NCBI GenBank assembly: GCA_035493895.1
Contig: DATJHM010000106.1
Location: 62,001-126,000, forward strand
Direction: 5' to 3'
Source: DATJHM01 sp035493895
GTDB lineage: Bacteria; Chloroflexota; Ktedonobacteria; Ktedonobacterales; Ktedonobacteraceae
DNA length: 64,000 nucleotides
Below the pieces are notes generated by a model, which searched no databases, was not told the DNA's origin, and saw only the letters and a program-made list of their open reading frames with translations. This document shows, one piece after another, positions 50,737 through 60,125 of this stretch (the stretch's first letter is position 1; the number at the start of each line of letters is the position of its first letter). A program made the position numbers and the translations under genes.

Positions 50737-53700
50737 ATGGACATGATACGTTGCTCGAAGTGCGAAAAAGAACTACCGGAGAATGCAAATTATTGCTCAG
50801 ACTGCGGTGATTCTTTGCCACTCGCGGAACAAGAAGAAACACTCGATTCCCACGATTCCCAGATGGAGGCTGAGGCCGTTGACCCTGTGCCAGTGCCGCC
50901 AAGGCATGTTATCACGGCCAAATTAGTCGACGAGGAGGAAGATGAGGCGCTCTCACTACTGCCTCAACCAGGTCGCTTTGTACCCGACACTGAGCAAATT
51001 TCTGTAGACACAGACGAGGAAGAAGAAGAACTCGACGCTCCGGTCCTGGTCGCTGCAAGCAAACAACGCGGCTATAGCGGCCGTCGCCGTGACACTCCTC
51101 GCTACCTGAACTATAGCCTGAAAGATACCGACAGTCTGCTCGATAAGGATAAAGATCTGTTGCTCACCTGGCAAAAAGAGGTTGAGCCGCATTCGTCTTC
51201 TAACTCGGCGCCTGTCGCTATCCCTCCACGCCCTTCGCCTTCAAAGGCTGTTATTGTCAAGAAGAAACGAAAAAAAAAGTACTTCAAATCGTCTCTCGCT
51301 GTCTGGAGCACCGTCGCTGTTATCCTGGCTCTGGTCTTGAGTGGCCTTCTGGGCATTATTGCTACTGTTAATCATGCTCCGAAATCGTCCGCTCCTCCTG
51401 AGAAGCCATCACTCCAGATCACTCCTGAAATCGCTACTGTTGGGGATGCGATCACGCTCCAGGGATCACATTTTACTCCTCACGGCAAAATTGGCCTTTT
51501 TCGTGATAACTCCATTTCACTATTTGATACTTCAGGTTTGATGACTGCCCAGGCCGATGCACATGGCTATTTTACCGATACTATTATTATTGATAACAAC
51601 TGGGGCGATGGCGCTCATACAATCACTACTGAGGACGCCCAGACGCATCAGAGTGCGGTCTACCCGATTATGATTAATGCTAAAGGTGTCTCTCTTCGTC
51701 CTCCGCATTTGCGTCTCTCTACGGACTCTTTGGATATGGGCAGTGGCGATCAAGATACCAGCGATACACGCACGATAACTCTGATTAATACTGGCGGCGG
51801 TCAGATTAGCTGGCAGTCTACAAGCAATCAACCCTGGCTGCAAATCTCTCCTAAGAGCGGAACGTTTTCGGCAGGCGGTGACATTCAGGTGAAGGTGGCT
51901 GTGGATCGCTCTCAACTCCAGCCAGGCAGCTATACTGCCACGATCGTGTTCAATTCCAGTGCTGGCACGGTCAAATTACCTGTCAAGATGAAGGTGGTTC
52001 CCTTCCAGCCAAGCCCATTGCCTGTTTTGCAGATCACACCGTCAGTGCTCTCCTTCGTGGGTGTAGACGGTGGGGCCGCGCCTCCCGCGCAAACGCTGAC
52101 CATCAGTAATCAGGATGCGACACCGTTGTATTACTCTGTGACGACGAATGCTCCCTGGCTTACTCTCTCGACTACTACTGCCGCTGTCAATGGTCTTGGC
52201 AGCAGACAGATGACGGTGGGGATCGACAATCGCTCTCTCTTGCCTGGCGTGTATCAGGCGACTCTGACCTTTAGTATCAGTAGCGCCTCGACAGGTCAGT
52301 TCAATACGCAAAGCGTCTTTGCCAGCGTGACGATTACTCCGCAGTGCTCTTTGCAGGTTTCTCCGTCTATCCTTTCGTTTAGTGCGACGGCTTTACATGC
52401 GAATCCTGGCTCTCAGTCTGTCAAAATAGACGTTTCGCAGAATTGTAGCACTCCTGTGAACTGGAGCGCGAAGAGTAGCGATTCCTGGCTCAAATTGAAT
52501 ACCACTCATGGCACTACGCCATCTCATCCTTCTGTCAGTGCCGATATCACTGACCTGAATCCGGGTACGTATCATGGTACTGTGACGGTCAGTTCTCCGA
52601 AGAATACTCAGACGATAGCTGTCACTTTGACAGTGACTGCCTCGTCGGCACCTTCCATTGATGCCACTCCTTCGAGTCTGACATTTACTGGCGTGGCGGG
52701 TCAGAATAATCCTGCGTCCCAGAAGATCACTTTGTCCAATCCCGGCGGAACGACTCTGCACTGGAATACGGATCGCTCTACAGGGACAGGTGGAAATTGG
52801 CTCCATGTCAAGCCATCCTCTGGCACGCTTAGTTCTGGGCAATCGACTACTTTAACCGTTTCCACGTCATTGTCCAATCTGTCCTCCGGTGACTATAGCG
52901 GGACGTTCTCTATCAGTGGTGACGATGGTGCCGGGCATAGTGCTTCAGGCAGCCCGCTGGCGATTCCTGTGGCTCTCACGGTCACGGCGCCGTGTACAGT
53001 GACCGTCACTCCCAATTCTCTCTCGTTCAGTGCGATAACTGGTCAGGCGCAAAATCCGTCTGCACAGTCTATCTCGGTTGCAACCAGTAACGGTTGCGCC
53101 AATTCAGTGAACTGGACGGCTAATGCCTCTACACAAACCGGCGGCGCTTCGTGGCTCGCTCTCTCTACAACGACAGGTCAGACGCAGGCAGGGGCAACTT
53201 CAAAGATTGGTGTGAATGTCACTCCTGGCACGCTGGCTGCTGGTGACTATACGGGTACGGTGACAATTACTGCTACGGATAAAAACACACACGCCACTAT
53301 TGGCACTCCGCAGACGGTCAATGTCGCGTTAAATCTCCAGGCGAACTGTAATCTGCTGGCACCCTCGAAAGCCAATGCCACTTTTACTGCGAATACGGGG
53401 GGGAGTGCTGCTTCGCAAACGTTTAGTATCGGGGTGAATGGCAGTTGTAATAGCAATGTCACGATTACTCCCTCTGTGACATTGTCCTCTGGCAGCGGCT
53501 GGCTTACCGTTGGACCAACAACGGCCCAGGCCAGTCCAAATCACGATGCCACGTTTACTATGAATGTGACTGCCGCTAAATTGCCCGCTGGCACCTATAC
53601 TGGCACTGTCACGCTTGCCGCGAGCAATGGCTCATCTACTCTGACAAATAGTCCACAAGCAGTCAGTGTTACATTGACAGTGACTGATCCTGCCTCGCTT

Positions 53701-54645
53701 GGCGTTAGCCCCGCATCGGTTTCGGCCAATGTGACGACGGGGACAGCGACGCAAGATATCGCTCTTGGTAACAAGGGGGGGTCGCCGCTGAATTGGGCGG
53801 CCTCTCTGGCAAAAGGTGCGCCATCCTGGATGAAGCTGTCAAGCTCGTCGGGAAGCTTGCCGGGTGGCGCAAATACGACGCTGACATTGACGATGAATGT
53901 GAGTGGTGTGGCAGGTGGCAAGAGCTACACAACAAATGTGACGGTCAAGGCTACCGATCCTGCTAGTGGTAAGGACATTACAGGTAGCCCCTTTTCAATC
54001 CCTGTTGTTGTCAATGTTGCAGCTCCATCCTTACAGTTGAGCACCAATAATGTGCAGTATCAGGCTACGCAGGGCGGGAATGATCCGGGAACGCAAATAC
54101 TTGTGCTGACCAATACGGGAGGCAATACGTTGAGTTGGCAGACTGGAAAACCGTCTCAACCCTGGCTCACTGTTTCTCCTTCCAGCGGCAGTGATGCCTC
54201 TCAGGCGACGTCATCACTTTCCTTGCCTGTGTCCATCTCTGCCCTGTCACCGGGGAATTATAATGCGACGGTGGTAGTCACTCCGTCTGTTGGTTCTCCT
54301 GTCACCATAACTGTTACCCTGACTGTGAGTCCGGGGGCGACGCCCACGCCGCCCCCATCGACTCCCACCCCTACTCCACCACCTCAAGTAACCTCGACTC
54401 CTACCATCGTTCCCACACCAGATCCGACACCAACTCCCATTCCCACGCCGACGCCAACAGTAGCTCCGACGCCGACGCCAACGGTAGCTCCGACGCCAAC
54501 GCCAACGGTAACTCCGACGCCGACGCCTACTTCCGATCCAAGCCCCACGCCCAAACCAACATCCAGTCCGACGCCCAACCCGACTCTCCTCCCAACAGTG
54601 ACTCCTACCCCGCGTTCAACGGGAACCCCTACTCGGGGTAGATAG
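50737..54645 (+). CDS. Large zinc-ribbon, membrane-anchored protein with about eight BACON domains
   Basis: A 1302-residue protein. Residues 4-28 form a zinc ribbon (CSKC-x11-CSDC). An acidic cytoplasmic linker follows to about 180, with a Lys-rich stop, then one membrane helix (VWSTVAVILALVLSGLLGIIA). Outside lies an IPT/TIG-like domain (PSLQITPEIATVGDAITLQG). About eight BACON-type Ig-like domains of 85-95 residues follow, each with the pattern W...NxPWLxxxPxSG (PWLQISPKSG, PWLTLS, SWLKLN, NWLHVKPSSG, SWLALS, GWLTVG, SWMKLSSSSG, PWLTVSPSSG). The C-terminus (about 1205-1302) is a Pro/Thr repeat. BACON domains in Bacteroidetes bind carbohydrate or mucin. A surface adhesin or stalk is plausible; no catalytic domain is seen. 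Own promoter at 50658. Confidence 0.85.
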   Translation: MDMIRCSKCEKELPENANYCSDCGDSLPLAEQEETLDSHDSQMEAEAVDPVPVPPRHVITAKLVDEEEDEALSLLPQPGRFVPDTEQISVDTDEEEEELDAPVLVAASKQRGYSGRRRDTPRYLNYSLKDTDSLLDKDKDLLLTWQKEVEPHSSSNSAPVAIPPRPSPSKAVIVKKKRKKKYFKSSLAVWSTVAVILALVLSGLLGIIATVNHAPKSSAPPEKPSLQITPEIATVGDAITLQGSHFTPHGKIGLFRDNSISLFDTSGLMTAQADAHGYFTDTIIIDNNWGDGAHTITTEDAQTHQSAVYPIMINAKGVSLRPPHLRLSTDSLDMGSGDQDTSDTRTITLINTGGGQISWQSTSNQPWLQISPKSGTFSAGGDIQVKVAVDRSQLQPGSYTATIVFNSSAGTVKLPVKMKVVPFQPSPLPVLQITPSVLSFVGVDGGAAPPAQTLTISNQDATPLYYSVTTNAPWLTLSTTTAAVNGLGSRQMTVGIDNRSLLPGVYQATLTFSISSASTGQFNTQSVFASVTITPQCSLQVSPSILSFSATALHANPGSQSVKIDVSQNCSTPVNWSAKSSDSWLKLNTTHGTTPSHPSVSADITDLNPGTYHGTVTVSSPKNTQTIAVTLTVTASSAPSIDATPSSLTFTGVAGQNNPASQKITLSNPGGTTLHWNTDRSTGTGGNWLHVKPSSGTLSSGQSTTLTVSTSLSNLSSGDYSGTFSISGDDGAGHSASGSPLAIPVALTVTAPCTVTVTPNSLSFSAITGQAQNPSAQSISVATSNGCANSVNWTANASTQTGGASWLALSTTTGQTQAGATSKIGVNVTPGTLAAGDYTGTVTITATDKNTHATIGTPQTVNVALNLQANCNLLAPSKANATFTANTGGSAASQTFSIGVNGSCNSNVTITPSVTLSSGSGWLTVGPTTAQASPNHDATFTMNVTAAKLPAGTYTGTVTLAASNGSSTLTNSPQAVSVTLTVTDPASLGVSPASVSANVTTGTATQDIALGNKGGSPLNWAASLAKGAPSWMKLSSSSGSLPGGANTTLTLTMNVSGVAGGKSYTTNVTVKATDPASGKDITGSPFSIPVVVNVAAPSLQLSTNNVQYQATQGGNDPGTQILVLTNTGGNTLSWQTGKPSQPWLTVSPSSGSDASQATSSLSLPVSISALSPGNYNATVVVTPSVGSPVTITVTLTVSPGATPTPPPSTPTPTPPPQVTSTPTIVPTPDPTPTPIPTPTPTVAPTPTPTVAPTPTPTVTPTPTPTSDPSPTPKPTSSPTPNPTLLPTVTPTPRSTGTPTRGR
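54336..54640 (+). repeat. Pro-Thr coding repeats at the C-terminus
   Basis: Tandem PTPTPTVA-type units, clearest at about 54448-54530 (CCGACGCCAACGGTAGCT repeated with small changes), encode the wall-spanning style tail. High-identity units such as these are prone to length change. Confidence 0.75.
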
Positions 54646-54688
54646 AGCAGTTCACATTTCTCTGCCCACGACTTACTTCTAGCTTCCT

Positions 54689-55729
54689 CTATTCAAAATC
54701 CACCGTATAAGAGATTGTTCCACTCATCTTTTCCCCTGCTTTCACTTCCAGCAGATGGCCGATCTGGTCTAAGTCGCGTGCATGCAGGTTGATCGCGTCA
54801 GTTGCGCAGGTCTGGTTTTCCAGGCAAAAAAACGGTCCACCATCGGGCGGAGTATAGATCACTACGTGGGTAAAATCTGAGGTCGCCGAGAGGGAGAGCC
54901 GCATGTGTTGTTGGGGATAGTGAATAACTGCGCTGGCACCCGGGGTAAGATCAGTATACACATGATCAAGCTTGAGTGTGTGAACCGGTTGCGGCTCGCG
55001 CAAATCAAACATCTTATACATCACTGTTCCGACATCCAGCAGCCGTGTTGTTGGCAGCAGCATGGTATCGGCTTCCATAACTGTCTCTGCTGGAATACTG
55101 ACTGTGACATCACTCGTGTCCGAGAGGAGCGAAAAATAGGGATGGAGTGCAAACCCGAAAGGTAGCGTCCGCTGGCCCTTATTGTGTACCGTATAGCTGA
55201 CAGCAACTCCCCGCCTGGTCAATGTATACGTCAGAGAGAGACGACTGTCAAAGGGATAAGCTGCGTAGTACGGACTCTCAGGTGTTATGTCGACAAAGGT
55301 TGTGACCTGGGCTTTATCGGGCAATACGACCAGCTGCTGATGATGCCAGCTACGATCATACACCAGACCATGGATCAGGACGGGTTGATCGGCGGGCCGT
55401 GGAACATCTGCCAGCGAATATTCCTGGCCGTGATATGTATATTTTTTATCGCGTATTCGATTGGGGAAAGGCCAGAGGACAAAATTGCCTGTGAATGCCA
55501 TTTGTTTCAGCAACTCGTCCTCGCAATGGATCAAGTCGTAGTTGCCCACACGATACGAGAATAGATTGCTGCCCAACTCTGGCGCAATTTTAACGGACAG
55601 ATTGTGATCAGCATTGAGCGGATCTGTGTATGAGAGGATAATCACGGGAGAGTTCAGGCCCTGGTCCTGTATCACCTCGCCGTGAAACTGACCCGATTCT
55701 TTGCCTGCTTGATGATTGTGTGTGGTCAC
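54689..55729 (-). CDS. galM: Aldose 1-epimerase
   Basis: GTG 55729 (346 aa) follows AAGGAG eight bases upstream. Aldose 1-epimerases interconvert the anomers of galactose, glucose or related sugars. Expected residues are visible: NRIRDKKYTYHGQEY (substrate Arg), IHGLVYDRSW (catalytic-side His), FGFALHPYF (catalytic His) and the general base Glu in FFCLENQTCATDAINLH. No signal peptide is seen, so it acts in the cytoplasm. The ends of this and the BACON gene converge. Substrate specificity cannot be read; a GH95-like gene at the right edge also concerns sugars. Confidence 0.9.
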   Translation of the reverse strand: MTTHNHQAGKESGQFHGEVIQDQGLNSPVIILSYTDPLNADHNLSVKIAPELGSNLFSYRVGNYDLIHCEDELLKQMAFTGNFVLWPFPNRIRDKKYTYHGQEYSLADVPRPADQPVLIHGLVYDRSWHHQQLVVLPDKAQVTTFVDITPESPYYAAYPFDSRLSLTYTLTRRGVAVSYTVHNKGQRTLPFGFALHPYFSLLSDTSDVTVSIPAETVMEADTMLLPTTRLLDVGTVMYKMFDLREPQPVHTLKLDHVYTDLTPGASAVIHYPQQHMRLSLSATSDFTHVVIYTPPDGGPFFCLENQTCATDAINLHARDLDQIGHLLEVKAGEKMSGTISYTVDFE

Positions 55730-55944
55730 AAGAAAACTCCTTCCAGCATTTATGGCTATATTTTTCTATTCTATCATTGTACGCTATGGTGTTTGCTTGC
55801 AATGCGTAGCAGAAAAAAGGAGAACAGGAATGAGACTCGATAGTGTATAATAAATTGCCCCCTTTCAACCTTTCTCTCTTTGGGGCGTAAATGAATAAAG
55901 GACTGATTCAATGCTTTGTTGGGAGTCCCCAGAAAGGATTTTTT

Positions 55945-56598
55945 ATGAGTGTGAATCCGAACCAGGGCCAGAATCCCGATTCCTCCGGGCAGTATGGTGG
56001 TTATACGGGATATACTCCGCCACAATCAAACAGCCCGAAGGATGATCCATATAATGCTCAGTGGTATGGTGGTCAGCAACAACCAGGCGCAGACGCGCAG
56101 GCGGGGGCGCAGCAACAACAGTATAGCGCTGGACCACAGCAGCAGCAGCAGCAATACTATCAACCCCCTCTCAGTGCAAGTGCCCGACAGAGCGGCACGG
56201 GTGGGGCAAATGATATGTCATCCTTTGGCCTCAATGCGCGGATAGTGGCTCTTTTGAGCTACCTGTTTATATGGGTGGGAGGTATCTTCTTCCTGCTCTT
56301 TGAACGCAGGAATCGTTTTGTGCGCTTCTCTGCCGCCCAATCTGTCACGATCTTTGGTCCACTCTTCATTCTCTATGTATTATTGCGCTTGATTGCTGTT
56401 ATCCCTTTCATCGGGTTCTTGCTTGGCCCGGTCATCGGTTGCCTTGTGGGCCTGCTCTTGATCGGCGGTGGCCTGCTCTGGGTGTTTCTTATGGTTCAGG
56501 CCTATCGTGGCGTTGCTGTACGCCTCCCGATCGTATCGGATTATGCGGATGCATTGCTCGCTCGCTTCTCGCGATCCAGGCGCGGGACTACAGTGTAG
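55945..56598 (+). CDS. DUF4870 (Tic20-like) membrane protein
   Basis: ATG 55945 (217 aa) follows AGAAAGGA; an in-frame ATG at 55891 has no site. The first 95 residues are Gln/Pro/Gly-rich and disordered, with runs of glutamine (CAGCAGCAG tracts at about 56135-56155). From about 95, three hydrophobic helices appear: IVALLSYLFIWVGGIFFLLFERRNRFVRFSAAQS, the DUF4870 hallmark (helix, then an arginine-rich turn and FxAxQ), and two more up to 195. Function is unknown. It lies 46 bases before the HIT-family gene. Confidence 0.82.
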   Translation: MSVNPNQGQNPDSSGQYGGYTGYTPPQSNSPKDDPYNAQWYGGQQQPGADAQAGAQQQQYSAGPQQQQQQYYQPPLSASARQSGTGGANDMSSFGLNARIVALLSYLFIWVGGIFFLLFERRNRFVRFSAAQSVTIFGPLFILYVLLRLIAVIPFIGFLLGPVIGCLVGLLLIGGGLLWVFLMVQAYRGVAVRLPIVSDYADALLARFSRSRRGTTV

Positions 56599-56644
56599 GA
56601 CTGGATGATCGCGGCTGCGTTTGCCTCCAGGAGGAAATCCAGAT

Positions 56645-57112
56645 ATGAATATTCCACCGCAACAGGAAGCGTGTTTTGTCTGCCAGAAACACAGGGGAAA
56701 AATTGCGCTTCCAGGTGGGGCGATTTACGAGGATGATCTGCTCTTCGTAAGCCATCACATTCCTGAAGATGAGCCTACTTCGTATCTGGGATGGCTCCTT
56801 GTTGAGCCAAAGCGGCATATCTCCGGACTTGCAGAACAAACGTCGGAAGAAGCACAAATCTCTGGCCTCCTCATTGCTCGTTTGAGCCGCGCCTTGACTC
56901 TCTGTGAGGGCGCAGAACATATCTATGCTTTTGTTCTGGGGCATCACGTTTCTCACCTCCACGTCCATATTATGCCACGTTACCCCGGTACTCCCCGTGA
57001 GTATTGGGGCATACGCGTCCCTGAGTGGCCCGATGCACGTCAGGGTGATGCTGCACAAATCGCCCTGCTCTGCGCACGCATTCGCGACTATCTCGCCAGG
57101 GAAATAGAGTAA
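56645..57112 (+). CDS. HIT-family protein
   Basis: ATG 56645 (155 aa) follows GGAGGAAA. The histidine triad HLHVHIMPRYPG is near residue 105, with the catalytic middle His. The N-terminal CFVCQKHRG pair of cysteines, common in HIT hydrolases, could bind zinc with the later His. Relatives hydrolyse dinucleoside polyphosphates or AMP-conjugates. YLGWLLVEPKRHISGLAEQT is the usual substrate-facing strand. The last 30 residues are an extra helix. It is probably cotranscribed with the DUF4870 gene. Confidence 0.9.
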   Translation: MNIPPQQEACFVCQKHRGKIALPGGAIYEDDLLFVSHHIPEDEPTSYLGWLLVEPKRHISGLAEQTSEEAQISGLLIARLSRALTLCEGAEHIYAFVLGHHVSHLHVHIMPRYPGTPREYWGIRVPEWPDARQGDAAQIALLCARIRDYLAREIE

Positions 57113-57146
57113 CTGGCTAGCAATCTCCGTTTTTAAAAACTCCTCT

Positions 57147-57207
57147 TGACAGGCGAGTGTTCACTCCCTATCCTCTTTCATAGAATGAGTGAATGCTCAC
57201 TTCTATG
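57147..57207 (+). promoter_or_regulatory. Peroxiredoxin promoter with two palindromes
   Basis: TTGACA (57147-57152), 17 bases, TATCCT (57170-57175). Inside the spacer is GAGTG-TT-CACTC (57156-57167); just past the predicted start is AGTGA-ATGC-TCACT (57189-57202), with outer ATAGAA/TTCTAT. The shared AGTG/CACT arms suggest two sites for one repressor. Confidence 0.6.
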
Positions 57208-57234
57208 AAAAGGTCTAGCGAAAAGAGGAAAAGC

Positions 57235-57708
57235 ATGCCAGAGACAGCAAAAAAAGGGAAGCTACAGGTTGGTGACGCTGCACCAGATTTTACATTACTC
57301 TCTCAGACGGGCAGCGAAGTACATCTGAGCGATTTTCTTGGGAAAAAAGCCGTTGTGTTATATTTCTACCCGAAAGATAATACTGGCGGCTGTACTGCTG
57401 AAGCCTGTGCTTTCAGAGATAGCTATGAGGTGTTTACCGCTGCCGGGGCAGAAGTAATTGGTGTCAGTTCGGATACTGTGGATACGCACCAACAGTTTGC
57501 CAGCAGTCAGAAGCTCCCGTTTATTCTTCTCAGTGATAACAATGGTTTTCTACGCAAGCTCTATGGTGTTCCGGCGACCTTTGGCCTCTTGCCTGGTCGT
57601 GTGACCTACGTGATTGATAAGCAGGGGATTGTGCGCCATATTTTCTCTGCGCAGTTCACACCCGAAAAACATATTGATGAAGCTCTTAAAATCATTCGCG
57701 CTCTTTAG
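57235..57708 (+). CDS. bcp: Thioredoxin-dependent peroxiredoxin, BCP/PrxQ type
   Basis: ATG 57235 (157 aa) follows AGAGGAAAAG. The enzyme reduces hydroperoxides in the cytoplasm. Its active site is YPKDNTGGCTAEACAFRD, with the peroxidatic Cys and a resolving Cys five residues later, the alpha2-helix form of PrxQ. APDFTLLSQTGSEVHLSDFLGKKAVVLYFYP precedes it. Recycling needs thioredoxin, which may be the WCPPC protein at 16803. Its promoter carries two palindromes that look like repressor sites. Confidence 0.95.
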   Translation: MPETAKKGKLQVGDAAPDFTLLSQTGSEVHLSDFLGKKAVVLYFYPKDNTGGCTAEACAFRDSYEVFTAAGAEVIGVSSDTVDTHQQFASSQKLPFILLSDNNGFLRKLYGVPATFGLLPGRVTYVIDKQGIVRHIFSAQFTPEKHIDEALKIIRAL

Positions 57709-57755
57709 AAGATCAAGCAAGTAGGCCTCCTCAATATCTACTAGAATGAAGAGAA

Positions 57756-57792
57756 GAGGGATTGGACAGCATGTATCTTTGCCCAATCCCTC
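57756..57792. terminator. Bidirectional hairpin between bcp and the PDH operon
   Basis: GAGGGATTGG (57756-57765) pairs with CCAATCCCTC (57783-57792). It lies between convergent transcripts that end at 57708 and 57807. Confidence 0.65.
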
Positions 57793-57806
57793 ACGCTCAT
57801 TGCTTG

Positions 57807-59129
57807 CTATCCCAGCAATGCGTACGGATCTTGCAGCAGGCGTTTCACTTCCTGTAAGAACCGTGCGACCGTTGCGCCGTAGAGAATACGGTGGTCAGCG
57901 GACAGGGTCGTGGGCATAATATCGCGAATCACCGGTTGGCCGTCTATCGGCACGAATGTCTTGCGCGTCGAAGCGACTGCCAGAATGGCTGCCTCGGGCG
58001 GATTAATGATTGCGCTAAAATCGGTCACGTCCATCATTCCCAGGTTGGAGACGGAGAACGTGCCACCAGTGTAATCGTTCGGACCGAGCTTGTTGTTGCG
58101 TGCCTTCTCGATCAGCGCTTTTGCCTCTTTCGCAATCGTGCGCACGCCCTTGATATTTGCATCGCGGATCACCGGAACAATCAGCCCATTCGGCACATCC
58201 ACGGCAATACCGATGTTGACATGCGCATGCCGGATGATCTGATTCTCTTTCCAGGAGCTATTCACTTCCGGGAATTTCTCCAGAGCCAGAGCGCATGCTT
58301 TTACGATCAGGTCATTCACGCTGATTTTGACCCCGCCCTCGCCTGCGCTGGCATTGAGTGCCTGACGCATTGCCAGGACTGCGGTCATATCGATCTCATT
58401 GCGCACATAGAAATGTGGAACCGTTGTTTTGGACTCGGTCAGGCGGCGTGCCACGGTTTTCTGCATCTGCGATGGATTGATGACCTCGTCATCGGGTGCG
58501 TACGACACGCCTGATGCGGTTGGTACCGGCTGAGGCTGGGGCTCTGGCGCTATCTGTACTGTGGCAGCAGTAGCAGTAGGCGCGGCCTGGATATGACTGG
58601 CCAGATCGTCGCGCACAATTCGCCCTCCGGGGCCCGAGCCTTGTATCTGGCGCAGATCGATATTATGCTCTTCCGCTATCCGGCGTGCCAGTGGAGAGGC
58701 TTTGATGCGCGCTCCGTTTTGTCCCTGCATACCAGCAGTGCTGAAACTCTCGCCCTGCGTTACCAGCGGCTGGAAACTATTGTTCATAGGAGTGGAACCG
58801 CTTGTCGCAGCTGAAGCCTGAGAGGTCGTTGCCTGCGCCTGGGCCGATGCTGATTTCGTCTGCACCGACGAGGCCGATTGCTGGGCGCTCCCCTGGCCAG
58901 AACCGATCAAAGCTATTGGCTGCCCGATAGGGGCCGTCTCTCCCTCTTTGACCAGAATCTGCTCCAGTATGCCGGTATCGTAGGACTCGATCTCCATATT
59001 AGCCTTGTCGGTCTCAACCTCAGCCAGGATGTCGCCCCGCTTTACAGCATCACCAGACTTTTTTAACCAGCGGGTAATTGTTCCTTCCTGCATAGTATCG
59101 CTAAGACGCGGCATGGTTACTTCAGGCAT
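57807..59129 (-). CDS. pdhC: Dihydrolipoamide acyltransferase (E2) of a 2-oxoacid dehydrogenase
   Basis: ATG 59129 (440 aa) with GAAGGAGC upstream overlaps the E1-beta gene by eight bases. One lipoyl domain at 1-78 carries the lipoylated Lys in VETDKANMEIES. A Gln/Ser/Ala-rich linker follows. A subunit-binding domain is near 140-175 (KASPLARRIAEEHNIDLRQIQGSGPGGRIVRDDL). The acyltransferase core runs from about 215 to the end, with the catalytic ADHRILYGATVARFL, in which the usual HRxxDG has Tyr for Asp. It passes acetyl groups from E1 to CoA in the core of the complex. No E3 (lpd) gene is in the window. Confidence 0.95.
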   Translation of the reverse strand: MPEVTMPRLSDTMQEGTITRWLKKSGDAVKRGDILAEVETDKANMEIESYDTGILEQILVKEGETAPIGQPIALIGSGQGSAQQSASSVQTKSASAQAQATTSQASAATSGSTPMNNSFQPLVTQGESFSTAGMQGQNGARIKASPLARRIAEEHNIDLRQIQGSGPGGRIVRDDLASHIQAAPTATAATVQIAPEPQPQPVPTASGVSYAPDDEVINPSQMQKTVARRLTESKTTVPHFYVRNEIDMTAVLAMRQALNASAGEGGVKISVNDLIVKACALALEKFPEVNSSWKENQIIRHAHVNIGIAVDVPNGLIVPVIRDANIKGVRTIAKEAKALIEKARNNKLGPNDYTGGTFSVSNLGMMDVTDFSAIINPPEAAILAVASTRKTFVPIDGQPVIRDIMPTTLSADHRILYGATVARFLQEVKRLLQDPYALLG

Positions 59130-60123
59130 GACTAAAGCTCCTTCGACGGGGGGCAATCTCATTGATTGCATCGGTTAACTGTTTGGCTCCTGTAAGGGCA
59201 GCCAGCTCTAAGGGTTTCGAATAGGGCAATGGCACTTCAACACTGGCTACGCGCTTGACCGGGGCATCAAGATAATCGAAGGCTTCTTCCTGAATGGTCG
59301 CTGCTATCTCTGCGCCCACGCCGTAAGAACGCCAGTCTTCTTCGAAAATGATTGCGCGATTCGTCTTTTTTACGGAATTGATAATGGTCTCGCTATCCAG
59401 CGGACGCAGTGAGCGCATATCGATGACTTCGGCGCTGATCCCGCTCTCACGCTCGACGCGCTGTGCTACATCCAGCGCGATAGAGGCCATGCGCGAGTAA
59501 CTGATGATGGTGACGTCAGAGCCCTCTTTGGTCACTTTTGCTTTCCCAAAGGGAATGGTGTACTCTCCGTCTGGCACCTCGCCTTTAGTATTATACAAGG
59601 CCAGGTTCTCCAGGAAGATGACCGGGTTGTTGTCTCGAATTGCTGTTCGTAGCAGCCCTTTTGCATCCGCAGGCGTCGAAGGGGCAACGACTTTCAGTCC
59701 GGGAACGTGTGCGAACCAGACCTCCAGGTTTTGCGAGTGCGTCGCGGAAAGCTGCTGACCGCCGCCGCCTGGAGTGCGGATCACCATGGGAATCGGAGAC
59801 TGGCCACCAAACATATAGTAGATTTTCGCCGCATGATTTACGATCTCGTCCATTGCCAGAATGATAAAGTTGATGGTCATAATCTCGACAACTGGACGGA
59901 GGCCCAGCATCGCAGCGCCCACTGCCATGCCAACGAAGCCGTTCTCGGCGATTGGCGTATCGACTACGCGTTTGGAGCCAAACTCTTTCAAGAGACCGGC
60001 TGTGATCTTGTAAGACCCCTCAAAATTGCCGATCTCTTCCCCCAGTAAGAAAACATTCTCGTCGCGCAACAATTCTTCACGGAGTGTATCGTGGAGCGCT
60101 TGCCGAAATGTGATCTCGGCCAT
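59122..60123 (-). CDS. pdhB: Pyruvate dehydrogenase E1 component, beta subunit
   Basis: The 333-residue subunit shows the E1-beta pattern: TFRQALHDTLREELLRDENVFLLGEEIG at the N-terminus, RVVDTPIAENGFVGMAVGAAMLGLRPVVEIMTINF, GGGGQQLSATHSQNLEVWFAHVPGLKVVAPSTPADAKGLL and EEDWRSYGVGAEIAATIQEEAFDYLDAPVKRV. It pairs with the alpha subunit two bases upstream and completes the TPP site. GGGAG precedes ATG 60123. Within this family branched-chain and acetoin dehydrogenases look alike; pyruvate is the most likely substrate. Confidence 0.94.
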   Translation of the reverse strand: MAEITFRQALHDTLREELLRDENVFLLGEEIGNFEGSYKITAGLLKEFGSKRVVDTPIAENGFVGMAVGAAMLGLRPVVEIMTINFIILAMDEIVNHAAKIYYMFGGQSPIPMVIRTPGGGGQQLSATHSQNLEVWFAHVPGLKVVAPSTPADAKGLLRTAIRDNNPVIFLENLALYNTKGEVPDGEYTIPFGKAKVTKEGSDVTIISYSRMASIALDVAQRVERESGISAEVIDMRSLRPLDSETIINSVKKTNRAIIFEEDWRSYGVGAEIAATIQEEAFDYLDAPVKRVASVEVPLPYSKPLELAALTGAKQLTDAINEIAPRRRSFSHA

Positions 60124-60125
60124 GG

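Noticed and set aside
54384..54578. Gly/Val repeat open frame on the minus strand
   Set aside because: It is the reverse complement of the Pro/Thr repeat codons of the BACON protein.
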